NCBI GenBank assembly: GCA_033060915.1
Contig: CM065392.1
Location: 4,468,501 to 4,532,500, forward strand
DNA from: Euryodendron excelsum
Taxonomy: Eukaryota; Streptophyta; Magnoliopsida; Ericales; Pentaphylacaceae
Direction of reading: 5' to 3'
Length of the DNA: 64,000 nucleotides
Every line of letters begins with the position of its first letter. Position 1 is the first letter of the stretch. The notes under the pieces were generated by a model. The model searched no databases. It saw only the letters and a list, made by a program, of their open reading frames with translations, and was not told the DNA's origin. This document shows positions 22,188-32,109 of this stretch, piece after piece. The position numbers and the translations under genes were made by a program.

Positions 22188-22534
22188 ATTTCTTCCTTCT
22201 TCTCTTGGTTGTTTCGTGCTTAGTGTCTTTTCTTTCTCATTGAGTGCAAGATATGTGATTTGAAGCATTTCTCATAGCTTGAACAGTCTTTCATGTGCTT
22301 TTGCTCTTAAGGACCTCCTGTTTCTTAAGAGTGTTTTGACAGATTGCATTTTAACTTTTAAGTTAATCTTTTTGGTAGCATGCTCTCATGGAAATGCAAT
22401 GACAAATACTCGTGAGGAAAAAGCAAAAGAAAAGAAACATGATGACAAGTAGCAGTTGCTATACTTTTGTGCTTGACGCAATGCACTAGTGTAACATGGC
22501 CAGTTGTGATTCCTAACTTATGTTACTGTTGCAG

Positions 22535-22846
22535 GTTAAAGCATACACTACAAGAGTGGGGTTGGGTCCTTTCGCAACAGAAATTTTGGGTAAAGTTGGT
22601 GACCTCCTAAGGTTTGCTGGGCAGGAGTTTGGCACGACTACTGGGTGTCCTTGGCATTGTGGCGGGCTTGATATAGTTGCACTGAACTACTGCTGTCAGA
22701 TTAATGGGTTATCTTCTTTAAATCTCACTAAACTGGATATTTTGTCGGACCTGCCTGAAACTCAGTTGGGAGTATCTTACAAACACATTGATGGTACACC
22801 AATCAAATCACTCCCTGCAGATCTTCGTATTCTTGAGCAATTGAAG
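22535..22846 (+). pseudogene. AdSS copy 1, exon 3
   Basis: The exon is open: [43 protein letters not shown] and [13 protein letters not shown]. The segment normally conserved as TTTGRPRRCGW reads [11 protein letters not shown], losing the arginines that contact the nucleotide. The acceptor GTTGCAG is normal. The donor is GCAAGT instead of GTAAGT, which could be a rare GC donor or decay. Confidence 0.85.
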
Positions 22847-23805
22847 GCAAGTACTTCTTTTTACATCTTAACGTGTACTTGGACATGGTATATAATGACT
22901 TTATTCATAAACTTCCACAAGCATATGTTTTAAAATTTCACGGAAATTAAAATTGTGGTATTGGCCTGCTGAATATGAATTGTAGACTAGGGGCCCAACC
23001 AAAAGGAGCATCCTAGTATACGTAGTTATTCTGTAAATTCATTTTTCGTGGTGCAAACACTATCGAGAAAGTAATTCATAGGCTCACGATAACATAAAAT
23101 AAATCTTTTCTTTCCCTTGGAAACCCTATCAATGAATCCTCATAGTCTTCCAAAATAGTCTATTATTTCAAATGTCATGACTAGAAAAATTGACCTGAAT
23201 GTGACAACTTACATATGATGTTCCGACCTCCTCACCCAACACGAGCAACCTCCTCCCCCCTACCCACCTCACAACAAAAGGGAAAAAGAAAACTGAGAAA
23301 GGGGTTGTTGACCTATGTCTTGTATGTGCGTATCAAATGGATCTAGTACGTGCTCACTTTTCTTTTTCTTTTTTTCAATTGGATGTCTAATATATGCTCT
23401 ATTAAAGCCTTTTTTCTTAAATGCATATCTAATACATGTTTACTGAAATGCTTGGAAGCAAAATGAAAGGGGTAAATTACATTGTGCTCCCCCATGAGGT
23501 ATCTGACAATTCTAGATAGTTCCTCTCAGGTTTTTAAAATGACAATGTATTCCCTTACTTTATCTGACAAAATGCAAGGATCCCCCCGCCATTACTTAGT
23601 TGTTAAAAACATGGATGAAAAATGTTGATGTCATCGGTTTAAAAAATTTAAATGTTAAAAATGCCCTTTATCCAATTAACAAATTTAAAATGATTAACAT
23701 AATTTTGTTTAAAGAATATTAAATAAATAATCATTTTGCATCTTCCACTGAATTAATGCCACATCATCCTACCACAAAAGAAATAGTAAGCGTTTACCAC
23801 TAGAT

Positions 23806-24261
23806 CGTAGTTATCAATACCATATCGTACTCGTCGGTACTGGGTGGTACGTACCGTACCGAACATAAAATGGTACCAGTGAAAATGAGTTCCGTACTAG
23901 TCAAGGTACTATCTAATACTGGTCAATACTAGCTGATACCGGTGGTACTGGGTGGTACCAGAATTTGTATATTTTGTTTTAAAATAATTTAATTTTATTG
24001 TATTTTGATAATAAATGTCTATTAGGACTTGTGTTGTACATATGCTAGCCAATAATGTCTTTTAAGTGTTTTTAAATATATATTTAGATTGATTAACACG
24101 TTTATGTTATGTTAAAATAATTTAATGTTAAATAATATTTGTTCTGAGTAATGTCAAATATTGTAAGTAGATATTTTTATAAATATTTGATATTTATAGC
24201 GATAAATCCGAGAACTTACTGTACTACCAGTATATTGGTTGGTACCGGATTGACAACTATG
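23806..24261. mobile_element. hAT-like MITE in AdSS intron 3
   Basis: The terminal inverted repeats are CGTAGTTATCAATACC at the left and, on the other strand, CATAGTTGTCAATCCGG at the right. The flanking 8-bp sequences CACTAGAT (23798-23805) and CAATAGAT (24262-24269) agree at seven of eight positions. The interior is rich in GGTACC and GTACCG motifs, with no coding. Confidence 0.7.
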
Positions 24262-24356
24262 CAATAGATCACTCACCCCATGTCTCCTTTTGCTCCTATG
24301 ATCTCACCGCTGCAACACAGAAACCCAAAGCAAATTATAGACCTATTACTACCATG

Positions 24357-24360
<4 letters not shown>

Positions 24361-24394
<34 letters not shown>
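24361..24394. repeat. CT microsatellite
   Basis: About 17 uninterrupted CT units lie in AdSS intron 3. Confidence 0.9.
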
Positions 24395-24400
<6 letters not shown>

Positions 24401-25550
24401 CACCAACAAACCAAATCACACAACATCAACTCAGTGCACCTCCACCCGCACCATCAACATCTCCACCATATTAACATCCAAATCACCTCTACAATTGCAC
24501 ATGGGAATGGGATACGCAACGGCGTCCTCTAATTAGAGCCCTAATTACCTACCTCATCAACAACCCCGCACATGCTCAACCACAAACCCTATACAGCAAC
24601 ACCGTCATGAACCCATTACAACCATTGATTCATCCTACCTCTCCCTCTCTTTCTTTCATTGCAAATATTTACATATATAAATGCACATGCACAATTAAAC
24701 CTGAAATTATATGCACATACACAATATATATCTATGCATTACACCCTGAAATTTTGTATATATAAATAATTGCGTATATGCATATGTATATATGAACCTC
24801 AAAACTGCACCTTCAATTGTTGCGATTGTTGCCATGTAATTGCAGCGATGATCATCAGTGTTGTGGTGCTGGGATGGTGATTATTGGAGGATGGTGGGCT
24901 TCCAATGGTGTTGGGGGATTTTGACAATGGAGATGGGGGCCTGTGGTGGCGGGGGGCTGTGAGGGGGAGAGAGAGTGAGAAGAGAGATGAGGGGAGGGAG
25001 GGGGCGGTGCTGTGTAGTGATTTGGTGGAGCAGTGGTGGTTGGAGGGCATTTGGCAGAATGCATGGTGGTTGCCTGATGATGTTAATGTCGGGCTGTGGC
25101 AATGGTAGTGACGTTGACGATGGGGGGTAGTGCCGGTGTGGTGGTGGGTCAGTGCCTGGGGTACTAACTACTATGTCTAGATGGGGTGGTGAAGTTGGGT
25201 TTTGGTTGTTGCCGAAGATGGTGGTAGCCGAAGAGATGGACTGTTTGGTTACTGAGACATAAATTTGAACTTGATTAAGATGGAAATTCAATTTTGTGTA
25301 AGAGCAAGAAAGAAAAAGTACAAGATCTGTTAACAGCCGCCATTCGACAAGTCTGACAGGGGAGGTCAATTTCAGAAACTTGAAGGCAACTATTTGGAAT
25401 TGTCAAATACCTCGAGGGAGGTGTAATTTATTTTCCCAAATAAAAGATATGAATGTGGATGTTACCATTGTAACCTTTACTTTCACAAATTTTCCTGCTA
25501 GTGGCTTCTGTTCATCTTGTGAATTTGTTTGTATTTTTATGTTTGTGCAA

Positions 25551-25721
25551 GTGGAATACGAAGTTTTGCCTGGATGGCTAAGTAATATTTCTTCAATCAG
25601 AAACTACTCCGATCTGCCAACGGCGGCCTGCCAGTACGTAGAAAGGATAGAAGAACTCGTTGACATTCCCATCCATTACAAAGGTGTTGGGCCTGGAGGT
25701 GGTGCCCTTATATACAAGTGA
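25551..25721 (+). pseudogene. AdSS copy 1, exon 4 (C-terminus)
   Basis: [20 protein letters not shown], then [15 protein letters not shown] and [12 protein letters not shown], with a stop at 25719-25721. The family's GPGRDALI motif has lost its R and D here, while the fragment at 49538-49605 keeps them. The bases before the exon are GTGCAAG, so the expected AG acceptor just before GTGGAA reads AA. Confidence 0.9.
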
Positions 25722-26028
25722 TTTCTTGATTTTTTTTCCTTCGTATTTGCATTGGGGCTTCCATTCTCATTGGCGATCAAGATGAAGCTACTAGATTTTC
25801 AACAGATTCAAAAATGTCCAATTAGTTGACATGCATTTGTCATGACAAGTATTTAGATAGGGTTTGGTGGGGCTTTTCAAAGCCCTTCCCTATTACATAA
25901 GTCCTTTTGATATTAAATTTTCTGTATGGTGAAAATAAATGGAAGGCCTTCCATTAAAAGTCATGGACTCTTGAAGTCCGTTTCAAAGAAGCTGCCTTGG
26001 GTGGCTTTCGAAATGCCTTCCAAAATAA

Positions 26029-26190
26029 CTTCTCGCGAAGTCTCTTTAAAGTCCTTGTAAAGTCCTCTTTACAAAGTCTTTTATGAAGGACTTGCAGCTA
26101 CAAGGTGTACTTTTCGCGGAGTCTCTTTACAGTCCTTGTAAAGTTCTCCTTACAAAGTCCTTCATGAAGGACTTGCAGTTGCAAGAAGAA
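26029..26190. repeat. 81-bp tandem repeat with internal palindromes
   Basis: Two imperfect copies (26029-26109 and 26110-26190) share AGTCTCTTTA, GTCCTTGTAAAG and ATGAAGGACTTGCAG. CTTTACAAAG and AAGTCCTTGTAAAGT-type stretches allow hairpins. Around it, 25722-27269 holds no gene I can recognise. Confidence 0.75.
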
Positions 26191-27269
26191 GTGCGAAATG
26201 AAGTCTTAGTCTCGCCTGAGTTTATTTTGATGTAATTGTCCTGATTTCACAGAATTGTATTGGGCTATTTGTAGAAAATTTTGTTTTGTTAGTACGGAAC
26301 TGAGAGTCTGAGACTAATCTTCAGGATGCATGCAAATACCCCTGCACTGGCGCATGGGTGTGCCATTAGTTGAAGGACCCCAGTCTATTGCTAGCTAATT
26401 TGATTTGGATACCAGAAATTATGTATAATAAAATCTGAGAAGGTCTCAGTAACTTGGGGTTGGCATCGCAATGAGAAGTTTTCTTTTGTCTTGTGCTTTT
26501 TTCTTTTTTTTTTGGTGGGTACATTGGGGAGGCTAAAGCGATGAAAAAGTAAAAGGTGAGTCGAACCTATAACCTCAATCATAAATGAGGGTGATACTAC
26601 CACTTGGGCTAATTTCACTCCTCTTTGTCTTAGCTTTTTACCAGCTCTATATTGAGTGAAAACATTATAAGACCACAATTCCTTTTAAGCTTTTGTTATT
26701 GTTTTGATAAACAATACTTAGGATTAGAATCTCTCCATTCCATTAATCAATGGACTAAATGATGTCTTATCAAATGTCTTATTAAAACTACTCGTTTTCT
26801 ATTAAAATTTATTTTCTCATATATAACACAAATCATCTATTTTTGAATAAGTTTTAAGTCAATTCATCTAAACATTAGCCAACTGCAAATTGGATAAAAA
26901 ATTCCGAAATAGTAGCATTCGGTGAACAAAAGAAAGATTTAGGCAAATCCAAACATAATTAAAAACAACATGCTAGATTCAGAATCCGAAATTTCCACCA
27001 TTTGTTCTAGTTAAAATATCCGTCCAAATTTGAGCAAAGTGAAAACGGATAAGAGACAAAAAAAAATAAATAAATAAAAATGCGTACGCAGTACACTAGT
27101 AATTTAAACTACTTGGGCATTACATCTCAACCACTAAGCTTTGGCCTTGATGTGATCAAGTGCATACGTTTCATGATAGAAGACTTAACTAAACATAGTA
27201 ACATACACGAACGCACAACCAAACAAAAGCGTTATATTTAAAATATATAGCATTCACAAATATACATAT

Positions 27270-29294
27270 CTATCGGCACATAGAGGGATGATGGAATTGA
27301 GGATCCATGGAGAAATTTTTTAATGGAGGGGAGCGGAACACTATATAATACATCTGGAAGCAATTCCAAAAATCGGATAAAGTAGGGCAAGCACACACTG
27401 GATGGAGTACAATGTCACACTGCACACATTGAAAGGCTATCTTATGTTTAGAAAAATCTTCCTGACAGTCTTCACATAAGGGGCTATTGTTCGTTGCTTG
27501 AACCAAAGTGAGGGGGTGTGGGTGACTGTCAAAGTTATAGTTGTCCCCCAGTTTGATAGTTGGAAATAGCTTTTTCTCCTCACAAATGCAATTGGCACAA
27601 GCAGACTGGTCGCACTCGACACAGTGACAGAACCACCACATTGGGTTTATTTCGTTCTCGCAGAATTCACAATAGTACTCATCACCTGGAGAACCATTTT
27701 GGTCAAGAAAATAATTGGTTAGGATGAAGGGGTGTTGGTCATACCTGTGAAAGGCTTTACGTGGCAGCAGCGCGCATTTGTGATCTAAGTTGAAATAGCA
27801 AGTGTCACATCCATATGAGAATATAGCATTGCTTTGATCACATGCAGCGCAACCTTCAGTAATGCTTTTTTTCCTTAGAAGGAGGGGGTGCTCGTGAGCT
27901 TCATGCACGACGGAGCTCGGGAGGGAAGCACACTTAACATCAAGGTTGTAATCTTTGCACTCACCACACTGGAAGGTAAATCCGTTGCAAACATCTGCAC
28001 AGCCGTCGCACTTAAACAAACCAAAACATTCAGGTCGCTTTCCGAGGAGGACGAGCGGGTGTTCGTGACACGGGTGTTGCAGCTTATGCGGTAGTTTAGC
28101 ACACCGTTTGTGGAGAAGGTAATTACATACACTACAACTGTAAAATTGACGGGTCAAGATGGGTCGCACGCATGCGTCGCATATTTGGTCAGTCTTTGCG
28201 CTCATAGAATGGAGATTGTAGTCAGAATGGAGATTGTAGTCACTATGGTTCATATGGAGGGTTAATGGATGGTTATGACTGCAATGGTTGAGCATTTCTT
28301 CTCTCTTTTTGTTTTGCGAGATGATCATCTGCTCCACAAATTGGCCAATTAGATCAACTGATTCATTTCCTGCTGGCAAGCTATAGGTGATCCTTTTCTT
28401 GACAATGCAATTGGCACAAGCAGACTGGTCGCAAAGGACACAGTGATAGAACCACCACTTCGGGTCTATTTCTTCCTCACAAATTTCACAATAATACTCT
28501 TCCGGACCATCTTTGGCAGGGGCATAAGTTAGGCTGAAGGGATGTTTGTCGTACCTGTGTCTGACCGTTTGTGGCAGCAGAGCGCAACTGTAGTGTAAGT
28601 TGAAATTGCAAGTGCCACATCCAAATGAGAACACATCAACACATCGATCACATGCAACACAACCTTCTTTGATGCATATTTTCCTTAGGAGGAGGGGGTG
28701 CTCGTGAGCTTCATGCACGATGGATCTCGGTAAGGAAGCACACATAAGATCAAGCCAATAAGCGCCCTTATCGCATTGGTATCTAAATCCATTGGAAGCA
28801 TATTGACAGTTGTCACATATGAACAATGAATTACGTCTAGGGTGCTTTTTGAGAGGGTGGGGGTGACACGGGTGCTGCAGCTCATTCGGTAGCTCCGCAC
28901 ACCATTTGTGAATAAAAAAATTACTACACAGACCACAACTGTAAAATGGAGCTGAAGCTGAGACGGGTCTCACACACACATCGCATGTTCTTTCATTTTT
29001 CTGCTCATCCAAGATAGAGAGTTCGCTCCCAGAGCACAATTGGTAGTCACTTTGCGCATTAAAAAGACTTAATGGATGCTGGTGACTAAATTGATTGAAC
29101 TCTGTTTCTCTTTTGTTGTCTCCCTTGTTGATTTGCCTGATGAATTCGCCAATCAGATTATTGGCCGATTCATAGGGTATTGGCAAGTGGACCAAATTGG
29201 CCTTATCAAGATCCTCGACTTTGATCGTAGTTGCGCTTTCCCTGAAGCCACAAAAAATAAGAACAGAACTTAAATCAAACGACCAGATAAGCAT
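27270..29294 (-). CDS. DC1-domain (CHP-rich zinc finger) protein, locus A, main exon
   Basis: About 675 open codons. The plausible exon starts at 29241 after TTGTGGCTTCAG, and ATG 29292-29294 lies in the preceding intron. It contains nine C1-like zinc fingers of the plant DC1 type (H-x-HPL ... C-x2-C ... C-x2-C ... H-x2-C), at residues of about 73-136, 146-190, 200-241, 253-299, 343-402, 413-459, 470-511, 522-571 and 593-639. Fingers 1-4 and 5-8 are two halves of an internal duplication. Each half opens after a DLIGQF or NLIGEF helix and ends in WWFxHCVxCDQSACANCI. DC1 proteins are plant-specific, and few have a known role. Exon 1 upstream is broken, so a product may not be made. Confidence 0.8.
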   Translation of the reverse strand: MLIWSFDLSSVLIFCGFRESATTIKVEDLDKANLVHLPIPYESANNLIGEFIRQINKGDNKRETEFNQFSHQHPLSLFNAQSDYQLCSGSELSILDEQKNERTCDVCVRPVSASAPFYSCGLCSNFFIHKWCAELPNELQHPCHPHPLKKHPRRNSLFICDNCQYASNGFRYQCDKGAYWLDLMCASLPRSIVHEAHEHPLLLRKICIKEGCVACDRCVDVFSFGCGTCNFNLHYSCALLPQTVRHRYDKHPFSLTYAPAKDGPEEYYCEICEEEIDPKWWFYHCVLCDQSACANCIVKKRITYSLPAGNESVDLIGQFVEQMIISQNKKREEMLNHCSHNHPLTLHMNHSDYNLHSDYNLHSMSAKTDQICDACVRPILTRQFYSCSVCNYLLHKRCAKLPHKLQHPCHEHPLVLLGKRPECFGLFKCDGCADVCNGFTFQCGECKDYNLDVKCASLPSSVVHEAHEHPLLLRKKSITEGCAACDQSNAIFSYGCDTCYFNLDHKCALLPRKAFHRYDQHPFILTNYFLDQNGSPGDEYYCEFCENEINPMWWFCHCVECDQSACANCICEEKKLFPTIKLGDNYNFDSHPHPLTLVQATNNSPLCEDCQEDFSKHKIAFQCVQCDIVLHPVCACPTLSDFWNCFQMYYIVFRSPPLKNFSMDPQFHHPSMCR
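28206..28241 (-). repeat. 18-bp in-frame tandem repeat in DC1 locus A
   Basis: Two exact 18-bp units encode DYNLHS twice in the linker between the two four-finger blocks. The frame is preserved. Confidence 0.9.
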
Positions 29295-29389
29295 AGCCAA
29301 CAGAAACTGGAAGAGGAAAAAAAGAAAAAGAAAAAGAAAAGTAAATAAAAGAGAAAGAAATCAAAGTTAAGGTAATTATGAAAGGCTAC

Positions 29390-30062
29390 CTCGTCTTTCC
29401 TGAGCAATTCAAATGAACAAGATATGTGCATCCTCTAAAATGATAAATCCATGACTTTTTGATCAATTTCTCCTCACAAATACCACAAACTTAGATCTGG
29501 AGTTGCTAATCGGAAAAGAGTAGATAAGCGTAAGAGAGTGAACATGATTGCTATGTCGGATGGTGGTTGGTAATGAAGCACAATCCTCATGAATCCAAAA
29601 TTTGCAGGTGTTACACATATAGGAGACGCCTTCATGGTTTGTGCCGCAAGCATGACATTCGATTGAGTTTGGGCTGAGCACAACACTTAATTGATGTTTG
29701 TGACTTTTGTGCTCAAAGCTTGGTGTTCTCAAAGAACAACTTATGTCGAGGTCGAAATTGCAGAGGAAACAATGATAGGTGAATCCTTTCGAAAAATCAT
29801 CACAGGCATTGCATTTGAATACAGAATTAGGATAAGGTGCTCGTATAAGGAGGGTAAGCTTGTGTTGTGGGTGCATTGGATGTTCCATCTTTGTGGGTAG
29901 TTTTGCACATAATTTGTGCAAAAAGAAACCGCATTTTGTGCAATTGTACGAAGAACCTGATATTACTAGCTGACACGCAATGCAGACAATTTCTTTAACA
30001 TCATCATTCTTCTAGTTATTCAGGATCAATGGATGCTCGTGGCTAATATGTTGAAGCTCCAT
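29390..30062 (-). pseudogene. DC1 locus A, first exon, broken
   Basis: ATG at 30062-30060 starts MELQHISHEHPLILNN and meets TAG (30012-30014) at codon 17. The finger pattern continues as CIACQ, CTKCGFFLHKLCAKLP, CNACDDFSKGFTYHCFLC, CHACGTNHEGVSYMCNTCKF and HEDCASLP. A one-base loss near 29488 then shifts the frame before CGICEEKL. The exon appears to end at 29390 before GTAGCC. It is homologous to the 5' exons of loci B, C and D. Without it the downstream 675-codon frame would have to start internally. Confidence 0.8.
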
Positions 30063-30319
30063 CTCTGTGTGTCTGTCTGACGAAGTAAGTTGAAATGGAA
30101 AATAGCAAAAGCTGGAAATACGATTCCTGAAGTCAACAAAGCAAAAGTACAATCAATTACAAATCCCTGGATGGACTGGACTAAATCATTTTTTTAAGGG
30201 ACACATATAATGTTTAGGTTGCATGCGACTCTGACAATTAGGTATGCTTCATGATTGTATTTTAATGACAGTTTGTACGTATTGAGTGCAATTTTTTTTA
30301 GTAGTCATTCAGCCTTTAT

Positions 30320-31352
30320 TTAGTGAGACACATGGCTGGTCCCCACCTCTAGCTGGCAGGACATGTGCCCTCTCCAGCGTACCTTAGGTCAACCTCGTGC
30401 AGGTGGCCTCCAGTGCTCCCTTATACAAGGCTCAACGCCTTCTCCATAGTACCTCAGGTTAACCTTGTATAGGTGGCCTCGAGGGGTCTTACACAAGGCT
30501 CAACGCCAGCTCTCTCACCTTCTCTAGGGCACCTCAAGTTACCTTTGTGCAGGTGACCTCAAGGACTCGCTCATACAGGCTCCTACGCCTTACAGGCTTT
30601 ACACCTCTCTTACAGGTTCCTACACCTTACAGGCTCTATGCCTCTCTTACAGGCTCCTACGCCTTATAGGCTCCATGCCTAACTCTCTTACAGGCTTTGT
30701 GCCTTACCCTCTTACAAGCTCCGCACCTTACCTTCTACAGGCTCCGTGCCTAATCAATTACAAGGCTCTGTGCCTAATCTATTATAGGCTCCGTGCCTAA
30801 CCCTTTACAGGTTTCATGCCTAACCCTTTTCCAGGTTCTTAGGCCCTTACAGGCTCCATCACGCAACGAACCTGGGCTGCATGTTGCCTAACAAGTTTGG
30901 TCAAACCTGAGCCAAGGCAAGCAAACACCTCATTGGAGCTCACTTTCCTACTCAAAAGACGTCTGTTGAAGCTCCTTCATACCCCCGCTAGGGACTTTTG
31001 CATGAATTATGGATTAGAGGCTAGAATAAAAAGGAAATGTTAAATTCGCTTGCCCCTTGGGAAAGACAATGTTTTCCTTTGGAAAGACAAATATAGGAAA
31101 GACAAATCTTGGTCAAATCTGTGCGGTTGCCAATGGCACAAATATAGGAAAGGCAAACCTTTCCTGTCATATGCACCACAAATATAGGAAAGACAATGGC
31201 ACCCCTTTTATGAATAGGAATGTGGGACAATTCCTAGCCTCCCATGACATCTTCAACCACAAGTTTGATTGTTCTTGGCTTCTTGCATCTAACACAAGTG
31301 ATTTGGTTGTTTGATTGTGTTTGTGTGTGTTTAAGGCTGAAACTATAGCCAA
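30320..31352. mobile_element. LTR-like repeat with tandem 20-bp units
   Basis: DC1 locus C homology stops sharply at 31353, just beside a sequence that on the minus strand begins TGTTGGCTATAG, a typical LTR start. The interior (30500-30850) consists of many copies of a unit like TTACAGGCTCCGTGCCTAA, after about three longer imperfect repeats (30340-30560). A second small repeat, TATAGGAAAGACAAA, occurs at 31090-31200. No coding was found. It is probably a solo or partial LTR, and the left edge is uncertain. Confidence 0.45.
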
Positions 31353-31424
31353 CAATCATTTCTCTAGGTAATGCTGCACATAATTTGTGAAGAAAGAACA
31401 AACAACTTCTGCAAGTATATGTAG
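31353..31424 (-). pseudogene. DC1 locus C, piece left of the gypsy insertion
   Basis: On the minus strand the piece reads TYTCRSCLFFLHKLCAALP, a C1-type finger half like CKPCSFFLHKLCAKLP in locus B. It joins the other half at 41587 once the element and one copy of TGTAG are removed. It ends at 31353, where an LTR-like repeat takes over. Confidence 0.85.
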
Positions 31425-32019
31425 TGGTGATGATGGTTTCCCGACCAGACTGGGGGCTGTACTATCAGTCCACCTGGTCGTTATCCGATCAGGTCTCCCC
31501 GGCTGATCGTCCTCGCCCTTCCGAGCTGAGTGGACGTCCATACCTGTTCACCGATTTGGTCGGCGCCCGACTGTGCCAGTAGGGCCCACTTCTGACACCG
31601 GCCATCTTGGTAGGGTTCGGGGGCGTGGGTGTGGCGTGTGCTTGCAACAACCCCCCACTCTCCTAACACCGTTCTGACACACGCCACCTTGGAGTGCAGG
31701 GATGACCCTCTCGAGTGTTCTGACACCACTTTAATCCTTCAACTGGAGGCCGCCACGTGGAGAGACCACCTACTACCCCCTTGCAGGCATACAAGGGAAA
31801 GAGTTCAACCCCTTTTGAGGTACGCAAAAAAAAAAAACACAACTCAAAAGAAGAACCCTAAGATCTTTTCCTCCCCAAGACTTTGAATCTAACTCGAACA
31901 CCGGAGGGCCTTTGGCTCTCATCACACCTGTGGGTTTTAGTGCAGGAGGTCCCTGGCCGGCGAGAGGGCGATCCACCCCAGACCTGGGGGCAAGTTACCA
32001 CGAGTTTGCTGCATCATCA
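31425..32019 (+). repeat. 5' LTR of the Tat-type element
   Basis: 595 bp, TGGTGATGATGG...GCATCATCA. Over the first 200 bases I count about 18 differences from the 3' LTR, nearly all transitions, so the insertion is not recent. Confidence 0.9.
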
Positions 32020-32036
32020 GCTGGCGCCGTCTGTGG
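32020..32036 (+). promoter_or_regulatory. Primer-binding site of the Tat-type element
   Basis: GCTGGCGCCGTCTGTGG follows the LTR end. TGGCGCCGT is the stretch shared by plant Tat and Athila primer sites. The tRNA identity was not tested. Confidence 0.7.
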
Positions 32037-32109
32037 AAAACGACTAACCTTGTGGCATTTCATGGTCTTGACGAAGTCTGGGATTAGCACCCTCCCAGAA
32101 GGAAACTCA

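Larger units (their letters stand above)
5970..25721 (+). pseudogene. Adenylosuccinate synthetase pseudogene, four exons, copy 1
   Basis: The functional plant enzyme is a plastid protein that joins IMP and aspartate, using GTP, in AMP synthesis. Exons are recognisable at 5970-6076 plus 16416-16647, then 20676-21212, 22535-22846 and 25551-25721. They cover the transit peptide, the GDEGKGK nucleotide loop, the HLVPS and [12 protein letters not shown] regions, [19 protein letters not shown] and the C-terminal HY-GVGPG segment. The gene is dead. Exon 1 holds a 10.3-kb nested retroelement, exons 1 and 2 carry several single-base frameshifts, about 150 bp of exon 2 are deleted, and the splice sites around intron 3 are altered. 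A second, shorter copy lies at 48598-49605. Confidence 0.9.

Noticed and set aside
24799..25369. Pro/Thr-rich minus-strand frames in AdSS intron 3
   Set aside because: They are low-complexity GGT/GGA sequence read in reverse, with no domain and no splice support.
30500..30850. CRISPR-like array
   Set aside because: The units are degenerate, have no unique spacers of constant length, and lie in a plant genome next to transposons.
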